DNA of 64,000 nucleotides. Origin: Spironucleus salmonicida (lineage: Eukaryota; Fornicata; Diplomonadida; Hexamitidae). The notes beneath the pieces were generated by a model. It was not told the origin of the DNA, made no database searches, and saw nothing but the letters and a program-made list of their open reading frames with translations. The position numbers were made by a program, and so were the translations under genes. The stretch covers positions 896,001 through 960,000 of the forward strand of contig CM035321.1 of assembly GCA_000497125.2 (NCBI GenBank), written 5' to 3'. Positions 1-12,812 of the stretch are shown in pieces; position 1 is the stretch's first letter, and the number at the start of each line of letters is the position of its first letter.

Positions 1-554
1 TTAGATGTAGATTTGAGTTCTTAACACAATAGTTGGAGTTATATTATAATCTCATAATCATAATATAAAAATAATTAAGAAATTAAAAATCGAGTTTTTG
101 GCTTTATAAGGACTAAATAAAGTCGTATTGACCATTACTTTACAGGATTATTAAATTGTGGTTTTATAAATATAATTACCTAGAATATTTATACATAATA
201 ATGTAATATAAACTGAAAGTATGACCACTCCACCAATAATGCTGGGTTTCGCTTTGTCTGTCACCCCTATGTAGGTTTAGTCCATCGTACGCCCCAGTAT
301 TATCCACCTCGACTAAACCAACCTCCCTAAGATCAAACTGCAGAGTTTACGTAATATACCTTATAGAGTGGAGATTGGCCGCGACGAGGTGATTATGCCT
401 ATGATGATGTGAGTCAGTTTATTATTTTCTGATTTAAGTGTTATTGTTTCAAATGGAATATGTATATATATATGTTACTTAGCCAATTTGCGTTCAATAA
501 TTTCATAATAATTATAAATTATATCAAAAAACTATTAATTAAAGAGAAAGAAAA
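1..554. other. Gene-poor left edge with a GC-richer patch
   Basis: Mostly AT-rich. Between about 220 and 420 the composition becomes balanced. On the plus strand a frame without TGA runs from 217 to about 429, rich in Pro, Tyr, Gln and Asp, but it has no ATG after the upstream TGA at 214-216. A second plus frame from ATG 221 to TGA 410-412 would give 63 residues. Neither can be chosen by eye. It may be a gene end or an exon. Confidence 0.3.
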
Positions 555-3449
555 TCATGTGAAAGCAACAGCTACGTTAGTTTAAAGATTTCCTTTTTAA
601 ACTATGACCTATTTACGTGCTAGGGCTGCACTTATTCCACCACCAATGCAAATAACAACTCCTAAGAATGCTAGGACCGCAATCGCGTTGAATGGTGCTC
701 GTAGTTGGGATTGAGCATTATTCACAATATTATATAAGGAATATACTAATCTTGGGCTAACAAGAGCTTTATTTGAAGCAAATATACCTAATATAGCATT
801 AATTGCATCCGTAAAAACTTTTAATAAGGTAGATATGGTTTTTAACTATTTTAGTTTATCTACTAATTAAACTGTTAATAAATTATTCATATGACTAAAA
901 CCGATGTCTACAATAGGTGCAAAATTATACTAAGCAGTGGTAACTTTAGTAGCATTATTTTAGAAAATTTAAAGGTTATATAGATATGAACCAAGTCCAC
1001 CAGCGTTGACAAATCTATCTATAAACAGAGTAGTTTTGTCATCAAAAGTGTTAAGTGTAACTACAGCCTTCAAAGTACCTGCAATTCTTCTTAAGCAGGC
1101 ATCATCAACAGGATCTGTGCAATATACTGTTCCTATCCTTGTTTTAATCTCAGAAGATAGATCATCAAATTCAGTTTATAATAACAAAGCATCTGACTGA
1201 ATTAAAGACTTTTGAATTCCAAAAATAGTAGTATTAGTTTACATTTAATTTGTCAGCTCAATATAATCTACAAAAATAGTATTACCTGAGAAATTAGCTG
1301 CAATTTATTCTTTAGAAGCAGAATTAAGCCCAGCAATTGCTGCAGCAGCCCCAATATAGAGAACTGTAAGTTTTCCTGCATTAGGGTTTCCAGATGGTGC
1401 AACTAAATTAGAACCCGTAGTGATAGCAGTAAATGCATTGATTTATTAAGCCTCTGCTTCAGATACAGAAAATTTTAGACTGCTGTCAACGGGCATTAAA
1501 TCTTAAGATATAGGCTTTCCGTCTCCTATAAATGATGGAACCTTAGCTATTACTGCGTTAAAAGAAGTTTATATTTAGTCTAGTGGAGAACCTGTTATAA
1601 CCTTGCCATTATTATCCACGCCAATTTTTTGTTATATTTATTAGATCAAAGGTGTAATATTATCTGTAATGAAATTAAATGACTCTAAAGGAGTTACTAT
1701 CTTATTAATATTAGGAATAAGATCCTCTTTATAAAATGTATCAAAAGTTTTGTCATTAAACTAGAAAATATCAATATAGTTAGGTATAGTTTCCGAGGCT
1801 AAGATAGGTAAGTCAATAAGTTAAATTGTTATATTCTGTTTAAATTCAAGATCGCCAACTTTCGGGATAGTTTTTTTGTAGTCAATATCTATTTACAGTT
1901 TAGTAGTCTCTTTTAATTTCTGAATACTAGAATAATCTATATTTAACGTAGATGGTGTATATGTAATGCCAGTTATAGTAGGTGGTGTAAATTAAAAAGA
2001 TGTTGTCTATAACTTAGCTAGTTTCATCATTTCATCGTAACTGCTACTAATATTCATAGTAAGTATTGATAAAACTGCACTGAAAACTGCCACTAATGTA
2101 AAGCTGAGAATGACAAAAATAAATTAGAATAATCCATTCATACAACCTCGCATCATATTATTAGTAAGAACATTACCAGATTTAGGATTCTTTTTGACAA
2201 ACCTAATGATGAAAACACCAATTTGAATTAATATTGGCAAGCAAATAAGCAGGCAAATCAACAGTGATACTATAAGAATTGCTCTAGTTGGATTTTTGGC
2301 TTAATCTTAAATAAACTATGGTAATTTATATTATTTCATAAGAGCTGGTAAATCGAATAAATTACAAATTACTCCACCAATTGGATTGCAAGGCCCTAAG
2401 CTAAGCATCTATAGTAAAATATCATTAAATGATAAATCTAAAATATTTAAATAAGGTGTTGCTTCATCTTTAATTTTCGAGAGTTCTTCAACTAGAGGTT
2501 TCATAGTTTATTAAATAAAGTCAGGTTATAAATATTCTAAAATGCTTTCCATTCCTAATGCTTTTAAAATCTCAGGATATTTATTATTATCAGAAAGAAA
2601 AGTTGATAAAGGCAAAGGTAATTAAGAGGTAATGTCAATTCCAACTGCTTTTTCCATTTCCTATATAAAAACAATTAAATCTGGTGAGTCGAATGGCTTT
2701 AAATACTTAGTAAATTCTGAAAGATCAGGAAGCATTACCGCAGGAAGTTAAGATGGAAGATGTTTTCCAGTAGTTGACACTGTTGTACCAACATTAGCGA
2801 TTAAACTCTTAACATTATCTATATTACCTATAAATATGTCAAATTTTACTTTTTGTTCATCAGTCATCTGAACATCAAGAACTTTTCCAATGAAATTCGC
2901 AAGTTCTGTAAATACATCTTTTCCAATATTTTAAACAACAATAATTGGTGGAAATTCTGAAATTTCTTTAGGTAGATTTTAATTGTCGTTGTTCATGTAA
3001 CTAGAAAAAACACCAGGTGTGAAACCTAAATTAGCTAGAACATCATCGACCCCACTATAAGCTAAATCAACAGAGGCTTTTGTGTTAGTTATAACATCGT
3101 CACCAAGGCCATAAAAGTTTAGCGCAAAGCCAATAATGAAAATAAATATGATTTGAAGCAGCATAAGAGCTATGAAAAAGAATTGAATGAAGTAGCAAGA
3201 CTTATTTAAGCAATTAGCCGGTGCTCTGGATCTCTTGGAGCAGCATTTACAGCAAAAACATACATTACACGAAAGGAGCGTAAAAATTCCGATAAAGAGA
3301 GGTAGGATCGAGAAAATTAGCATCATATAGATGAAGGGAATCTACTGTATTGTGTTAAAAGTTATACTATTTTGAAAAAGTGGGACTAACGATATTAACT
3401 TATCAAATGTAAAGGAGGAAGCAGGAAAAATAGGTAGTTCGAAGATCAT
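555..3449 (-). CDS. Prominin-like five-span membrane protein
   Basis: 964 codons, open only if TAA/TAG are Gln. Predicted membrane spans fall near residues 43-65, 86-112, 385-410, 436-466 and 920-945. A short Cys-rich loop (CNVCFCCKCC) separates spans 1 and 2, and two long loops of about 270 and 450 residues follow spans 2 and 4. That order (TM1, Cys-rich loop, TM2, big loop, TM3, TM4, big loop, TM5, short tail) is the prominin/CD133 topology, which marks membrane protrusions and cilia in animals and other protists. Start chosen at the first ATG before the hydrophobic region; an internal ATG pair at 3321-3326 is possible. The assignment rests on topology, not on conserved motifs. A generic five-TM protein is the alternative. 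Confidence 0.6.
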
Positions 3450-4037
3450 TTATGAGAATTATGTTAAAAAATAATTCTATTTAAATATATTATATAGTAG
3501 TAAAAGTTTTTTAGTTTATTCGAAATATTTTACAAATATAATAAAGAATAAAATAAATGATTTTATATATTTTATTGACATTTACAGATATTAGTATATA
3601 TTATGTAATAATATTATTTAGGTTCCTAATTTAAAGATTAAGGAATCTTATAGTACAGTTTAAGCGCTAGTTGAAGTTAGGGTAGTGTTTATTATACAAA
3701 TTCTATATATATTGTAAATATGAGATTTATCACTAGAAATAATAGTATATTTAATCTTAAACTATATTTTGTTTAGTAATTATACCGGCTTAAACATATT
3801 AATCTATAAATTTATATTTTTGATTATAACAAGATTAAGAAAAAGCTAAAATCTAGTGGATCAGTGTAGTAATATTATAAAATTGCTAGTTGATAAAATA
3901 ATTTTTTTGAGAAGAAGAAAAAGTATACTATAGTTAAATATAATACACTATAATATGATATAAATATATATTTTATCTAATTATAATAATCCATCTATAT
4001 TTCACTATTATATAAATATAATTAATATAATTACGAA
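3450..4037. other. AT-rich intergenic spacer
   Basis: Very AT-rich with short A/T runs. It separates the prominin-like gene (leftward) from rightward genes, so it should hold both promoters. No recognisable motif beyond TATA-like strings. Confidence 0.6.
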
Positions 4038-4397
4038 ATGGGGTCATGCTGGGAAAAGTAGCGACAGTAATTAGAGAAACAATATGCACCATTTTTTTAA
4101 GAATTATATTCATCATAGGATAGTAATCCTCTATAAGTAATGGATTCGTAATAGTAAACTAGAAGAGATCGTGTGACAGAAATAAAATCAATACTTATTG
4201 AGGATCTAAATAATGGGCTATAGCTTTTAAATATTTCTATATTACAGGAAATTTCATCAGTTAATTATTCAGAACAATCTTTTGAATAATCAGATATTTA
4301 TTAAAAAAAAGTTCCTAAAGATGTATTTTAAAGCAGTAAATTACGCATAGATAAATATGGGATTGAATCAGAAACAAATAGTAGCAATTTTATGTGA
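4038..4397 (+). CDS. Small Gln-rich protein with myristoylation-like N-terminus
   Basis: 119 codons. It begins MGSCWEKQ: Gly2 with Ser3 and Cys4 fits a dual N-myristoylation/palmitoylation signal, so membrane attachment is inferred. The rest is hydrophilic with many Gln (several TAA/TAG) and no known domain. The spacer to the next gene (4398-4780) is AT-rich and shows nothing else. Confidence 0.5.
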
Positions 4398-4780
4398 TCG
4401 ATAATCGTGAGTTTCTATTTATATTTATAAACACTTAAAGAGATTGATATTTATCTATAAAAATACAAAACATTATATTTAAGAATACGTAAACTTCTTA
4501 ATATATGTAATAAATATTTTCATGATATGGTCTCTACTTATTATATTTGTGGTATCAACAAGTAGTTATATAGAATAATCCATAAATAGTAAAATCTTTT
4601 TATTATTAATAAACGTGAATTTTTATAGGCATTTATTTAATAATAAAATTAGTTTCAGACTAAATTAAGTATATTAATATAGTCTTTATATTACCCTATT
4701 ACTAAATTCGTAAAAAGAGAAACTCATAAATTCATATATTAGTTTATTTTAATATTATACGTAATATACAATTTTTTAAA

Positions 4781-5086
4781 ATGACCAAAGCTGCTTGGAC
4801 AATATTTGAGAAAGAAGATCTAGTTAATGCTGTTTAATAATATGTTATTTAGAAATAATAGATAAATTGGGTATAAGTACAAATGCTCTTTTCAGAGTAT
4901 ACCATATAGTAGTGTAAAAATACTTATCACAACTGCATTAGGAGAAGTCTAGTTCCACTACCATTAGCAGACTCTAAGCCATAACAGTTCTCGAAAGAAA
5001 AAGACTTCATTATTATCACGCCAAGAGACAATGAGAGAGATGTAGACCAAGAGGTACTGAGGTTGATTCAGTAAGTTTTCAAGTGA
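4781..5086 (+). CDS. Short Myb/SANT-like protein
   Basis: 101 codons. The first half has the tryptophan spacing of a Myb/SANT repeat (W6, then W near 30) with a likely third helix ending in CKNTYHNCI. Known Myb repeats bind DNA or histone tails, and short single-repeat Myb proteins act as regulators in diplomonads. The C-terminal half is acidic and unrecognised. The ATG follows TTTTTTAAA, a common context in this window. The stop is AAG-TGA. Confidence 0.45.
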
Positions 5087-5451
5087 GCATATTTATCAAT
5101 ATATCACTTAAATAGAGTAAATAAAGAAACTTAGTTTTTCTCTTAACATTATAAATTTTCTGACCCTTTTTAGCGGTATCAATGACCGTTCAATTTTAAC
5201 TTCTAAAATGAACACATCTGAAACTTTACATAACACACTATACCTGTGAAATATACTTATTTTGGCTAGTAAATTATCCAAAATTGCAGATCTTTGTCCA
5301 CAATTATTATTATTTCTAAATATTAAACCGATTCGAGAACAGACTACAATTTAATTTTATTAAATCATTGGTATATACTAACTAGAATACATTATAATCA
5401 TCTTTGACTCCACATTAAATATTATTATATATTTATAATATTATCTTCAAA
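5087..5451. other. AT-rich spacer
   Basis: No coding signal. It contains scattered TATA-like strings before the next rightward gene. Confidence 0.6.
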
Positions 5452-5997
5452 ATGATAATTCCAGTTGAACTCTACACCGGTCAGAACTAGTGCAAACTAG
5501 CATTATTATACGCGGACGAATATCGTATTGCGGTCTATATTGACCGCTGTATTGCTTTCTCTCAGCCACTCTCCTAAGTGAGACTAGCATTGAACGCACA
5601 TCGTAACCTCCTGCGAGTGTAATACGATACATACACATTCATACTAGCTTCTCGCTACTTCGCAGATCTGAGCAACTCTAATTTCATAGGAGTTTTCAGT
5701 GTGGTACTGAATCGCTGCCGGCGCGTCCGCCTCAATATCTTCGCTGATTTCATTCAGTTCGGGGAGCTCCGGTTCATACGTGCTGAAATTAACTCTGTCA
5801 ATCTAACAAGCGACTTTGAGGTCCAACTCAATGTCGGCATTAGCGATTTTTCATTCGAGTTTGCGGAGGCGAGAGACTGCCGGGATGCATTTTCTATGTT
5901 GCAGGGTGTGAAGGATGAGTAGAAGATGGGAGGAGTGAGGGCGGTAGCGCTAGACGTGCGGGTGCGGTTCGGTGCCGTTTTTGATGGGTTTGAGTGA
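5452..5997 (+). CDS. Hypothetical 181-residue protein
   Basis: Open from ATG 5452 to TGA 5995-5997. GC rises sharply within the gene compared with its spacers. The sequence is mixed, with beta-rich looking segments (FEVQLNVGISDFSFEF) and no membrane span; I do not recognise the family. The stop lies within GAGTGAATG, so the poly(A)-type AGTGAA overlaps the TGA. A minus-strand frame at 5447-5638 is its shadow. Confidence 0.6.
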
Positions 5998-6212
5998 ATG
6001 TAGACTGGAGTTGATAAAATATTAAGTATATATTATTATATTGAGTAAATTAATGAAAAAAATATGATTATCTTAATATATTTAAAAATATTTATAGTAT
6101 ACTCCATTGAATAATTTTGTAAACTGAGTATTTTATAGTCTTTAAATTATTTATACGGTATTAATAAAAACTATTGTTATACTAATTATATACAATATTT
6201 TAGTATGCTAGA

Positions 6213-6839
6213 ATGCACGACATACTACGAACAGCGCTCCTGGTGCTCGCAACGTTCGTATTTTGGTTATCTGTGCAGCATGCTACACAAAACTCTGTGA
6301 GGAAGTGTATCCACATTACAGTTGGCCCAATCTACTACCTCAGCATCTGCCGCATCTAGTTCAGCCTAGCAACCGCGCTCTTGGCATCTATGATTTAGCT
6401 AGCGGCAGCCTCCGTATTTATATTGGCCAGAAAACTCCGCATTCAGCCGATTCTGAGCCTGATTCAGAGGGGAAGCGGTACACAAATCGTTGGTGTTATC
6501 GAATACGCAGTCCTGTGGGCGCTGCTTCCCCTCGCAATGTTATTCGGAGGAGGTGAAGACCTACGATGTGGGTTGTTCTGCCTGTCTGCCGGCGACGGAT
6601 TTGCTGGGTTTGGTGGTGCTCTCTCGCGGCGCACGGGAAAGACGTTATGCGGCAGCGTACTATTCTTCCTCAGCAGTCTTGCAGCACTGACACTCGTTGG
6701 TGAGCACATGATCCGGGGTACAGTTTTGAGCGCCCTCGGTGTCGTCGTAGAGATTTACACCACGAACCAGCACGACAATGTGGCGATAGTGTGTTCCATA
6801 ACGCTGTGCTCGTGGTACATGCGGAGACTCGGCATATGA
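6213..6839 (+). CDS. Dolichol/phytol/DAG-kinase-like membrane protein
   Basis: 208 codons. The N-terminal hydrophobic span is followed by VRKCIHITVG, resembling the RK..H...G entry motif of the CTP-dependent lipid kinase family (dolichol kinase, phytol kinase, yeast Dgk1). Residues about 127-150 carry GDGFAGFGGALSRRTGKT followed by GSVLFFLSS, matching the family's GD..A...G....GKT..GS core. These enzymes phosphorylate polyprenols or diacylglycerol using CTP in the ER membrane. Short for the family, and the substrate cannot be told from sequence. Stop ATA-TGA; AGTGAAAT follows about 15 bases later. Confidence 0.6.
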
Positions 6840-7270
6840 GCCGGATGCTTCTGCAGTGAAATGGTCGCTACGACTACGAGTCATGATTTCAATTTAAAAG
6901 AGATGCTTCCTGTGCTGAGTTAGATTCATATTTGTTCATTTTGCGTTTAGCCTCAGGGGCACCCATTACAACTCTATACAATATATATACTGTGTTAAAC
7001 TGGTTTTCTTAATTTTACAGGAAAAAATATATACATACTATATTTATATAATATTTATATCATTTTATTTTTAGTTCATTATATATTACCTACATTATAA
7101 TAATGTAATAAATTGAGTTTTAATTTTAAAAATAGTGTGAGGTTTTCAAATTGTCATTCATCACTAATTAGTACATCTAGATATTATTCAACGTCAGTTT
7201 TTTGAAAAGAAACCGTTGTGCTTCAAATCGGCCTAATATCGAAAATCTGTACAAAACTTTTTGTTCTCAA
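6840..7270. other. Spacer
   Basis: AT-rich. The first 60 bases are the likely 3' end of the preceding gene, with AGTGAAA near 6854. No further coding signal seen. Confidence 0.55.
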
Positions 7271-7624
7271 ATGGACAAAAACCTGTCTAACGCATACGTA
7301 ATTTCTGGCACGCTCATGCCTGCGCTTAAGCGAGATATCAGCGAGCTCTACTTCCTGCACGTTCAGGAGTCCCTGGAGGCGTACGAAATGAAGCAGGAGA
7401 AAATAGCTAAAAACAGACGCTCGCTGCAGTTCTCTACGAAGACCTGCCAGCGCTCTTCTCGGTACTCGAGCGCACGCGATGCGCTGGGTGCGTCAAATTG
7501 CTCCAAATCCGCCACATTTTTAACGGCGTAGCAGGGCGCAAGCTGCGTGAAGATTTCGTTCGACGGACGCAATGAGGGAATCCAGAGGCCGCGGTCGATG
7601 CTGAGGGGAAGCATACGATTTTGA
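7271..7624 (+). CDS. Hypothetical 117-residue protein
   Basis: ATG at 7271; the frame is also open upstream to about 7202 without another ATG. Basic, helical-looking first half (SLEAYEMKQEKIAKNRR) and a Ser/Arg-rich second half that crosses one TAG read as Gln at 7529-7531. No family recognised. A minus-strand frame (7363-7614) competes but is Arg/Ser-poor and lacks support. Confidence 0.4.
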
Positions 7625-7899
7625 TTAGGATGCTTTTAGCCTGATTTTGGCTAAATCGATTTTGCTAGTATGGAGTAGCGATATATATATATATATATTA
7701 TTGCATAATAATAAAATAATAATGTTTAGAATTTAAATTGTTAAGGATAGTAACACTGAGAGACTAATATATAATAATATAGAAGATGAATTTATGAAAA
7801 TTGGACTGAATTTGGCTCGGCGGGTTAGTAAAGTAGTTTTGAAATTGTTTGACAGCTTATTTTTAAAGTAAAATCGTTTCTTGAGTAAATATTTCATCA

Positions 7900-9795
7900 T
7901 CACTTATCTAGCGAGCCAATGTTACTAAAGTTAACAGTGTTGTGAGCTTCTAGTGAAGTCCCACCTTTTTTATCGTCGATAACGCTATCTCTAGTTAGCT
8001 AACTAGCTCTGATTCGGTCATCTGCTATACTTTCTCTAATATTAATGCTCTAATTATTCAACATGCTTGGTCCTGCCATGCTACTACCAAATTATCTTGC
8101 GAGACTGATAAATTATGTGTTCGTGCGAAGTTTATCTGTTTTTTCTCTATTGGTCATAGTAAGGCGGATATCACCATTAAACTTGGACTTTTATCTTGCC
8201 TAATTTTGATCTTCCTCCTCTCCATCTTACAAGAAAGCATTAGTCACAGTTAGACGAATTTCGTCAACTACACTAGATGTGATATCTTGCTTCGCAAGCT
8301 GTTCATTCTTCAGGATTTCAGCCTTACTCAAATTTTTATACTTGTGGCCATAGAATATTACCATAGGTAAGCCTATTGAAAAATTAATTAATTCTATAAT
8401 AGCTAGTATTTGGTAAAGAGGTGCTGATTGACCGATTAAGGCTAATGAAATGAATGGCGTTGCTGAAACAAAAATAATAGATGGAATCTAAATTAACATA
8501 GCTAACTTTTGTTTACCTTCAATTTGAAGCATGCTATTAGATAATTGCATGAAAAGCCCAAATAACGTGCATAAAGCTGTAATTAAAACAGCATCCTATG
8601 ATTAATCAAGTTCATAGTCCTTACTTCTACGAAGATTAACTTAATTAGGAATCAACGCATCTGAAAATGGTTTTTTAATAACAGCAAGAATAAGTACTAC
8701 CGGAAATGCAAACACAATATCAAATATAATATGCCAAATAAAGTATTTGTAAGTTCTGGTAAGCTTTTTAATACCAATATTGTAAGAAGCTATTAAGAAA
8801 AAGCTCTTAGAAAATGACTCATGAATTGACATAATGATAGCATGAGTAATGATAACAATCATATTTTTTACATACAGAAGATTCAGATCGTAGTTAGTCG
8901 TTGGTATGTAATACAATATGAAAGTTACAACCAACACGGACAATGGAAAAATGTTGATCACCAGCATAGAAGACAAGGAAGTGACAAAAATGTTAAGTAA
9001 AAATTTAGGTCTAAAAGGACGCAATCTTTTCATGCTAAATTTCAAAAAGCCAAAATACTCTACATTCATAAGCTTCATTTTTCCAATTACGACAATATTC
9101 CAAATAGCTAAAACGCCATAATTTATCAGATAACTATACGTAACTACGTAAAGTCCCTGTCTGTTTTGCAAATCACCTTTAGTGAAATAGTTCATAATGA
9201 ACGGATTTACGCCAATAAGAATGCATGCGCTAACTAGCTGTCTCAATGTAACCAACCCCATACGGTTTTCTACCTCGTAGAACTTGTCAACAGCATTTGT
9301 CAGCGTTTCGCAGAACGGAGCTACGCAGAACATTACAATCACGTAAAACGAGCTGGACTCGTCAGTGTACAGCGGCTTAAGGACTGTGAACCCTAAAACC
9401 ATAACGAAAATGTTGAGGATGAAACTTGCAAAGAAGAAGTATGCGAAATAAATATTTCCCGCCGCATACTGTCCGGCCACTATGTTCTTATTGGCCGAGT
9501 TTGAGCAACTTTGCGCCAAAGAAGCTGGCAGGTTCTGCGTAAGAATCATGAAGAAGGGCTGAAGGAATGCAAATTTAGCAGCATTGGCCATTGCACAATA
9601 CAAAGAAACGTACATGAAGGTGATGGTAAGAGATACCGCAGGCAGAAGCTGGGAAGGGATTGTCAGCAAAAATTGCATTATAGTCGATTTTAAGGGAGGA
9701 TCCTCTCCTAAAAGCTTAATTTCGCGAGAAATTGAGTGCTTGGTGGTTCTTGACGCTGATGAAGACGAGCCGCCTGAGTCGGAAAATTCGTCCAT
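7900..9795 (-). CDS. MATE-family-like multidrug/organic cation transporter
   Basis: 631 codons, about twelve hydrophobic spans between residues 40 and 495. The first spans contain LTIPSQLLPAVSLTITFMY and a Gln/Asn-containing second helix, then repeated N-x-x-N/F-rich helices and a long central cytosolic-like break, as in MATE (MatE) antiporters that export drugs or metabolites against Na+ or H+. The N-terminus is a Ser-rich acidic leader. The last ~130 residues are a polar tail unlike bacterial members. Three TGA codons stand in a row at the end (7894-7902), the first after AAG. The polysaccharide-flippase (MOP) relatives are the alternative. Confidence 0.6.
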
Positions 9796-10547
9796 TTAAT
9801 TCTGGTCTAATAACTAATTTTATATTCTAAATAAATTATTGTGTGAATTAGATTATTTCTTTGTAAATGCGTTATAATGTATAAATTAACATATTATAAA
9901 TATTCGAGTTATAAGATATTCGTAAATATAAGTAATATATAATTATTATATTTTTACAGATAAAACAAATGTATAATTCGATGTTTCTGTTCAGTAGGCT
10001 AAAATTTTATATTGATAATATGTATATTGTTTTTTTAATAAATATAAAGTTATATTTCTATTAAATTCTAATTTAAAGAAATGATTTACAAAAACTAATA
10101 TTTTTATTAAAAAAATATACATAAAAATAATTATTTTTCATAAGAATAGACGTGTGATAATATATTTTTATTTTTGATCATTTAAGGCAAGCTCTAAATC
10201 TTTATTTTAACTTAAACATTTGCATGGTTACTAACGTAATGTAAAATTGACCGTTAAATTAATGTACCAATAAGTCTATAACTATATGTGATTTTACTTA
10301 AATTTATAAGCAAACTGAGAATAGATGTATATTATATTTATGTCTAATTACTAGATTTTCTGATCAGTATTTATTATAATATAAGAACTTTATTTTTACT
10401 AATGAGAACATCTTAATAAAGACAAAAGTAATATTAAGTATATTTTTACATTATTCTATATCAATTTAGTTACAAGCCATTTTTTCTTATAAGATACAAA
10501 GACTATTACATAAATTTATAGTTAACTTAAAAACCAATTACACTAAA
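9796..10547. other. AT-rich intergenic region
   Basis: Over 750 bases at very high AT between divergent genes. Open frames here have only A/T-driven codons (Ile, Lys, Asn, Tyr, Phe) and are judged chance. Confidence 0.6.
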
Positions 10548-10826
10548 ATGAAACCCCTTAAATTACAAAAGAAACGTAGAATACCCTTGCTGTCAACAAT
10601 AAGTATATAGTCGTTTAAGAAGGCAACTCCATAATTATATTCTCTAAATAAATTTTCCCAATCATTATAACCTATTATCGAGTCATCCGAAGACAAAGGT
10701 ATTTTAACATTTAAAAAAATTGAAATACTGAGCTACGAAATCCCCAGTAACCAACCCAAAGAAATTATATATAAATCTCTGTTTCCCACCGAGTCAGAGA
10801 CAGAAATTTTAGAGTTTGGCTTTTGA
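10548..10826 (+). CDS. Short MKPLK-family protein, copy 1
   Basis: 92 codons, starting MKPLKLQKKRRIP and ending LFPTESETEILEFGF. It resembles the 99-codon product at 44232-44531 at both ends: MKPLKxQ at the start, a P.IxExSE block in the middle and LFxxESETxxxEF at the C-terminus. No known domain. The basic N-terminus and acidic C-terminus suggest a binding peptide or regulator, which is inference only. It lies 78 bases before the transporter on the same strand. Confidence 0.5.
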
Positions 10827-10904
10827 GTAATATTTTAAAATTTTTAAATGAACTTAATAAATTACATGATTATACATATTCCAACACGTATTCACCCTTC
10901 CCGA

Positions 10905-11972
10905 ATGGACATCGGAAAACTCTTCCTCACGGCCCTGGACTCCTCTGCGCCAGTGCTGATCTTAATCGCGCTAGGTGCATTTTTTACTACCATAAATCTT
11001 GTACCAGGCAAGCACTACAAGAGTCTAAACAACATTACTTTCAAGTTTGCTATTACGATTTCAGCGATCTACACGATCGGTCGACAGGATCTCTCGAAAA
11101 ATGACATGAAGGTCGTTCTAGCCCTCATCCTCATTACAATTGTGGGCCTTGCGGCCGTGGTGCCGCTCGCTTTCCTCTACCGGCCGCAGGAGCGATACCA
11201 CGCCTATGCGTCGATTTCAGCGATCGTCCTGCTGAACAATTCTGTATTTTCTGGTCTGCCAGTGTTTGGCGGAATCTATGGGCCCGATATTGCGGCCAGA
11301 TTCGCGTACCTGCAGATGCTCGTTCTATTCAGCTTCGCGTTAGCGTTCGTGTATCTGGCATTTGAGTTTGCACAGATTCATGTAGTGCCTGCTGAAAATG
11401 CCTAGACGGCTGCCCCCGTAAGTTTCGGTAAAACCTGCGCAATTTGCCTCAAAAAGACATTTCTACAGCCGCTCATAATTGCTATTATTATATCAATTGT
11501 GTACAATATTTTGGCACGGTATATCAAGTTTCTGGCTCCCCTTCCACCTTACCTCTCCAATTTTTTTAAGAATTTTTCGTAGATTTCTGCTCCTTTGGGG
11601 CTGCTTTCGCTGGGCATGTTCGCTGCAGATTTGGTGAAGTCCAAAAGGCGCGCGCAGGCTTCGTACGAGGTGCTGTAAACGCCGATCTCAATGCAGATAA
11701 TCTCCTTTGTGCTGATCTGCATTCTGCGCAGCTTTGCACTTCCATTAGTCTTCATTTTGATCTGTAAAATGCTCAATATAGAAGCCAGAAGCGCTGAAAT
11801 CAATGCTGCGATCTACTCCTCGCCTTCTGCGACATTCTCATACGCGCTCTGCGACGAGTACGAGTTTGGAGCTGGATGGGCGGGATTGCAGTGTTCGCTG
11901 GGAATTATTGTGAGCATGTTCGCCATTCCGGTAATCCAGATTGTGTCGCGAGCCGTTTATGGGGTGAAATGA
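10905..11972 (+). CDS. Auxin-efflux-carrier/Mem_trans family transporter
   Basis: 355 codons from ATG 10905; the frame is open back to ATG 10848 (374 codons). I prefer 10905 because the extra N-terminus is AT-driven and a C-rich block (CACCCTTCCC) sits just before it. Ten-span design: five hydrophobic segments, a polar central loop, then more. NNSVFSGLPVFGGIYG in the first half matches the N..F.GLP....YG motif of PIN/AEC carriers, which export small organic anions. Two in-frame TAG/TAA (11403, 11676 region) read as Gln. It ends AAA-TGA with GTGAAAA following. Confidence 0.75.
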
Positions 11973-12208
11973 GTGAAAATATCACTTTTTGGGAGTAGCG
12001 CCGTGGATATAATAAAATAAGTAGAGTGATACGATAAATTTGCTGATTATAAATTATTAAAGGCGGTTATGAGGCTAAGTGAGTTAGAGATAGTGAGGAA
12101 ATTTGTGGAATTGAAGTGGTATAATAAAGTATTTGTCTGAAGGTATTAAGATGGACAAGTTAGAATAATAATAAATAGAAACTGATAAAAAGATGTAAAT
12201 TAGCAGTA

Positions 12209-12715
12209 TCACTCCTAGTCCTGCTCTTGTTCAGCCTGTTCCATTGTCTTCTTACATATCTCTAATAAAGGGGCAACTTTCATAAAGCCTTCAGCGAGGT
12301 TTGCCAGACCTTAGAGCAAGGCCATGGGGTCTTACTCCTAGATCTGGAGTTAAGGAAGGTCGAGCAGAGGACTGAGGGACACATAAACCTGTGAAAAAAG
12401 CTTGTTAGTTTAACCTTAGATCTGGCTGAGAACTTCAATAACCTACTGTTATTTTTATACTTACTGCTTGAGTTCAGAATCGTCAGATTAAGAAGAAGTC
12501 ATCTTTTTGCCCATTTCTTACAACTAAACAGCAGCCTTCTCAAGAGACTGAGCTCTAGACTGAAGATCTTATTCACGAGCTTCAAGTTCTCTTTCACGCT
12601 GCTGAAGTTAAGCGGATCCAGTTTGTTACTTATTTCCACAGATATTTTCTTTTCTCTCAAGCAATTCAAGTCTATCAAGAATATCGGGGATTTGCTTACA
12701 GAGACACTTGGGCAT
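12209..12715 (-). CDS. Small coiled-coil protein
   Basis: 168 codons. The N-terminus has MPKCLCKQIPDILDRLELLE, then a Gln/Glu-rich heptad segment (about residues 35-75), and a hydrophobic C-terminal half with MALLQGLANLAEGF. About a fifth of residues are Gln and many are TAA/TAG, so the gene is invisible in the standard code. It ends GAG-TGA. Role unknown; it is adjacent to and co-directional with the HYLS1-like gene, 97 bases downstream of it. Confidence 0.6.
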
Positions 12716-12812
12716 TGTTGTGAAAGGGAAAATTTGGTATGATTTATGATACTGACAGATATTGTATATAAATATAAATAATGTGACAAAATTGTTAAAA
12801 TATATTATATAA

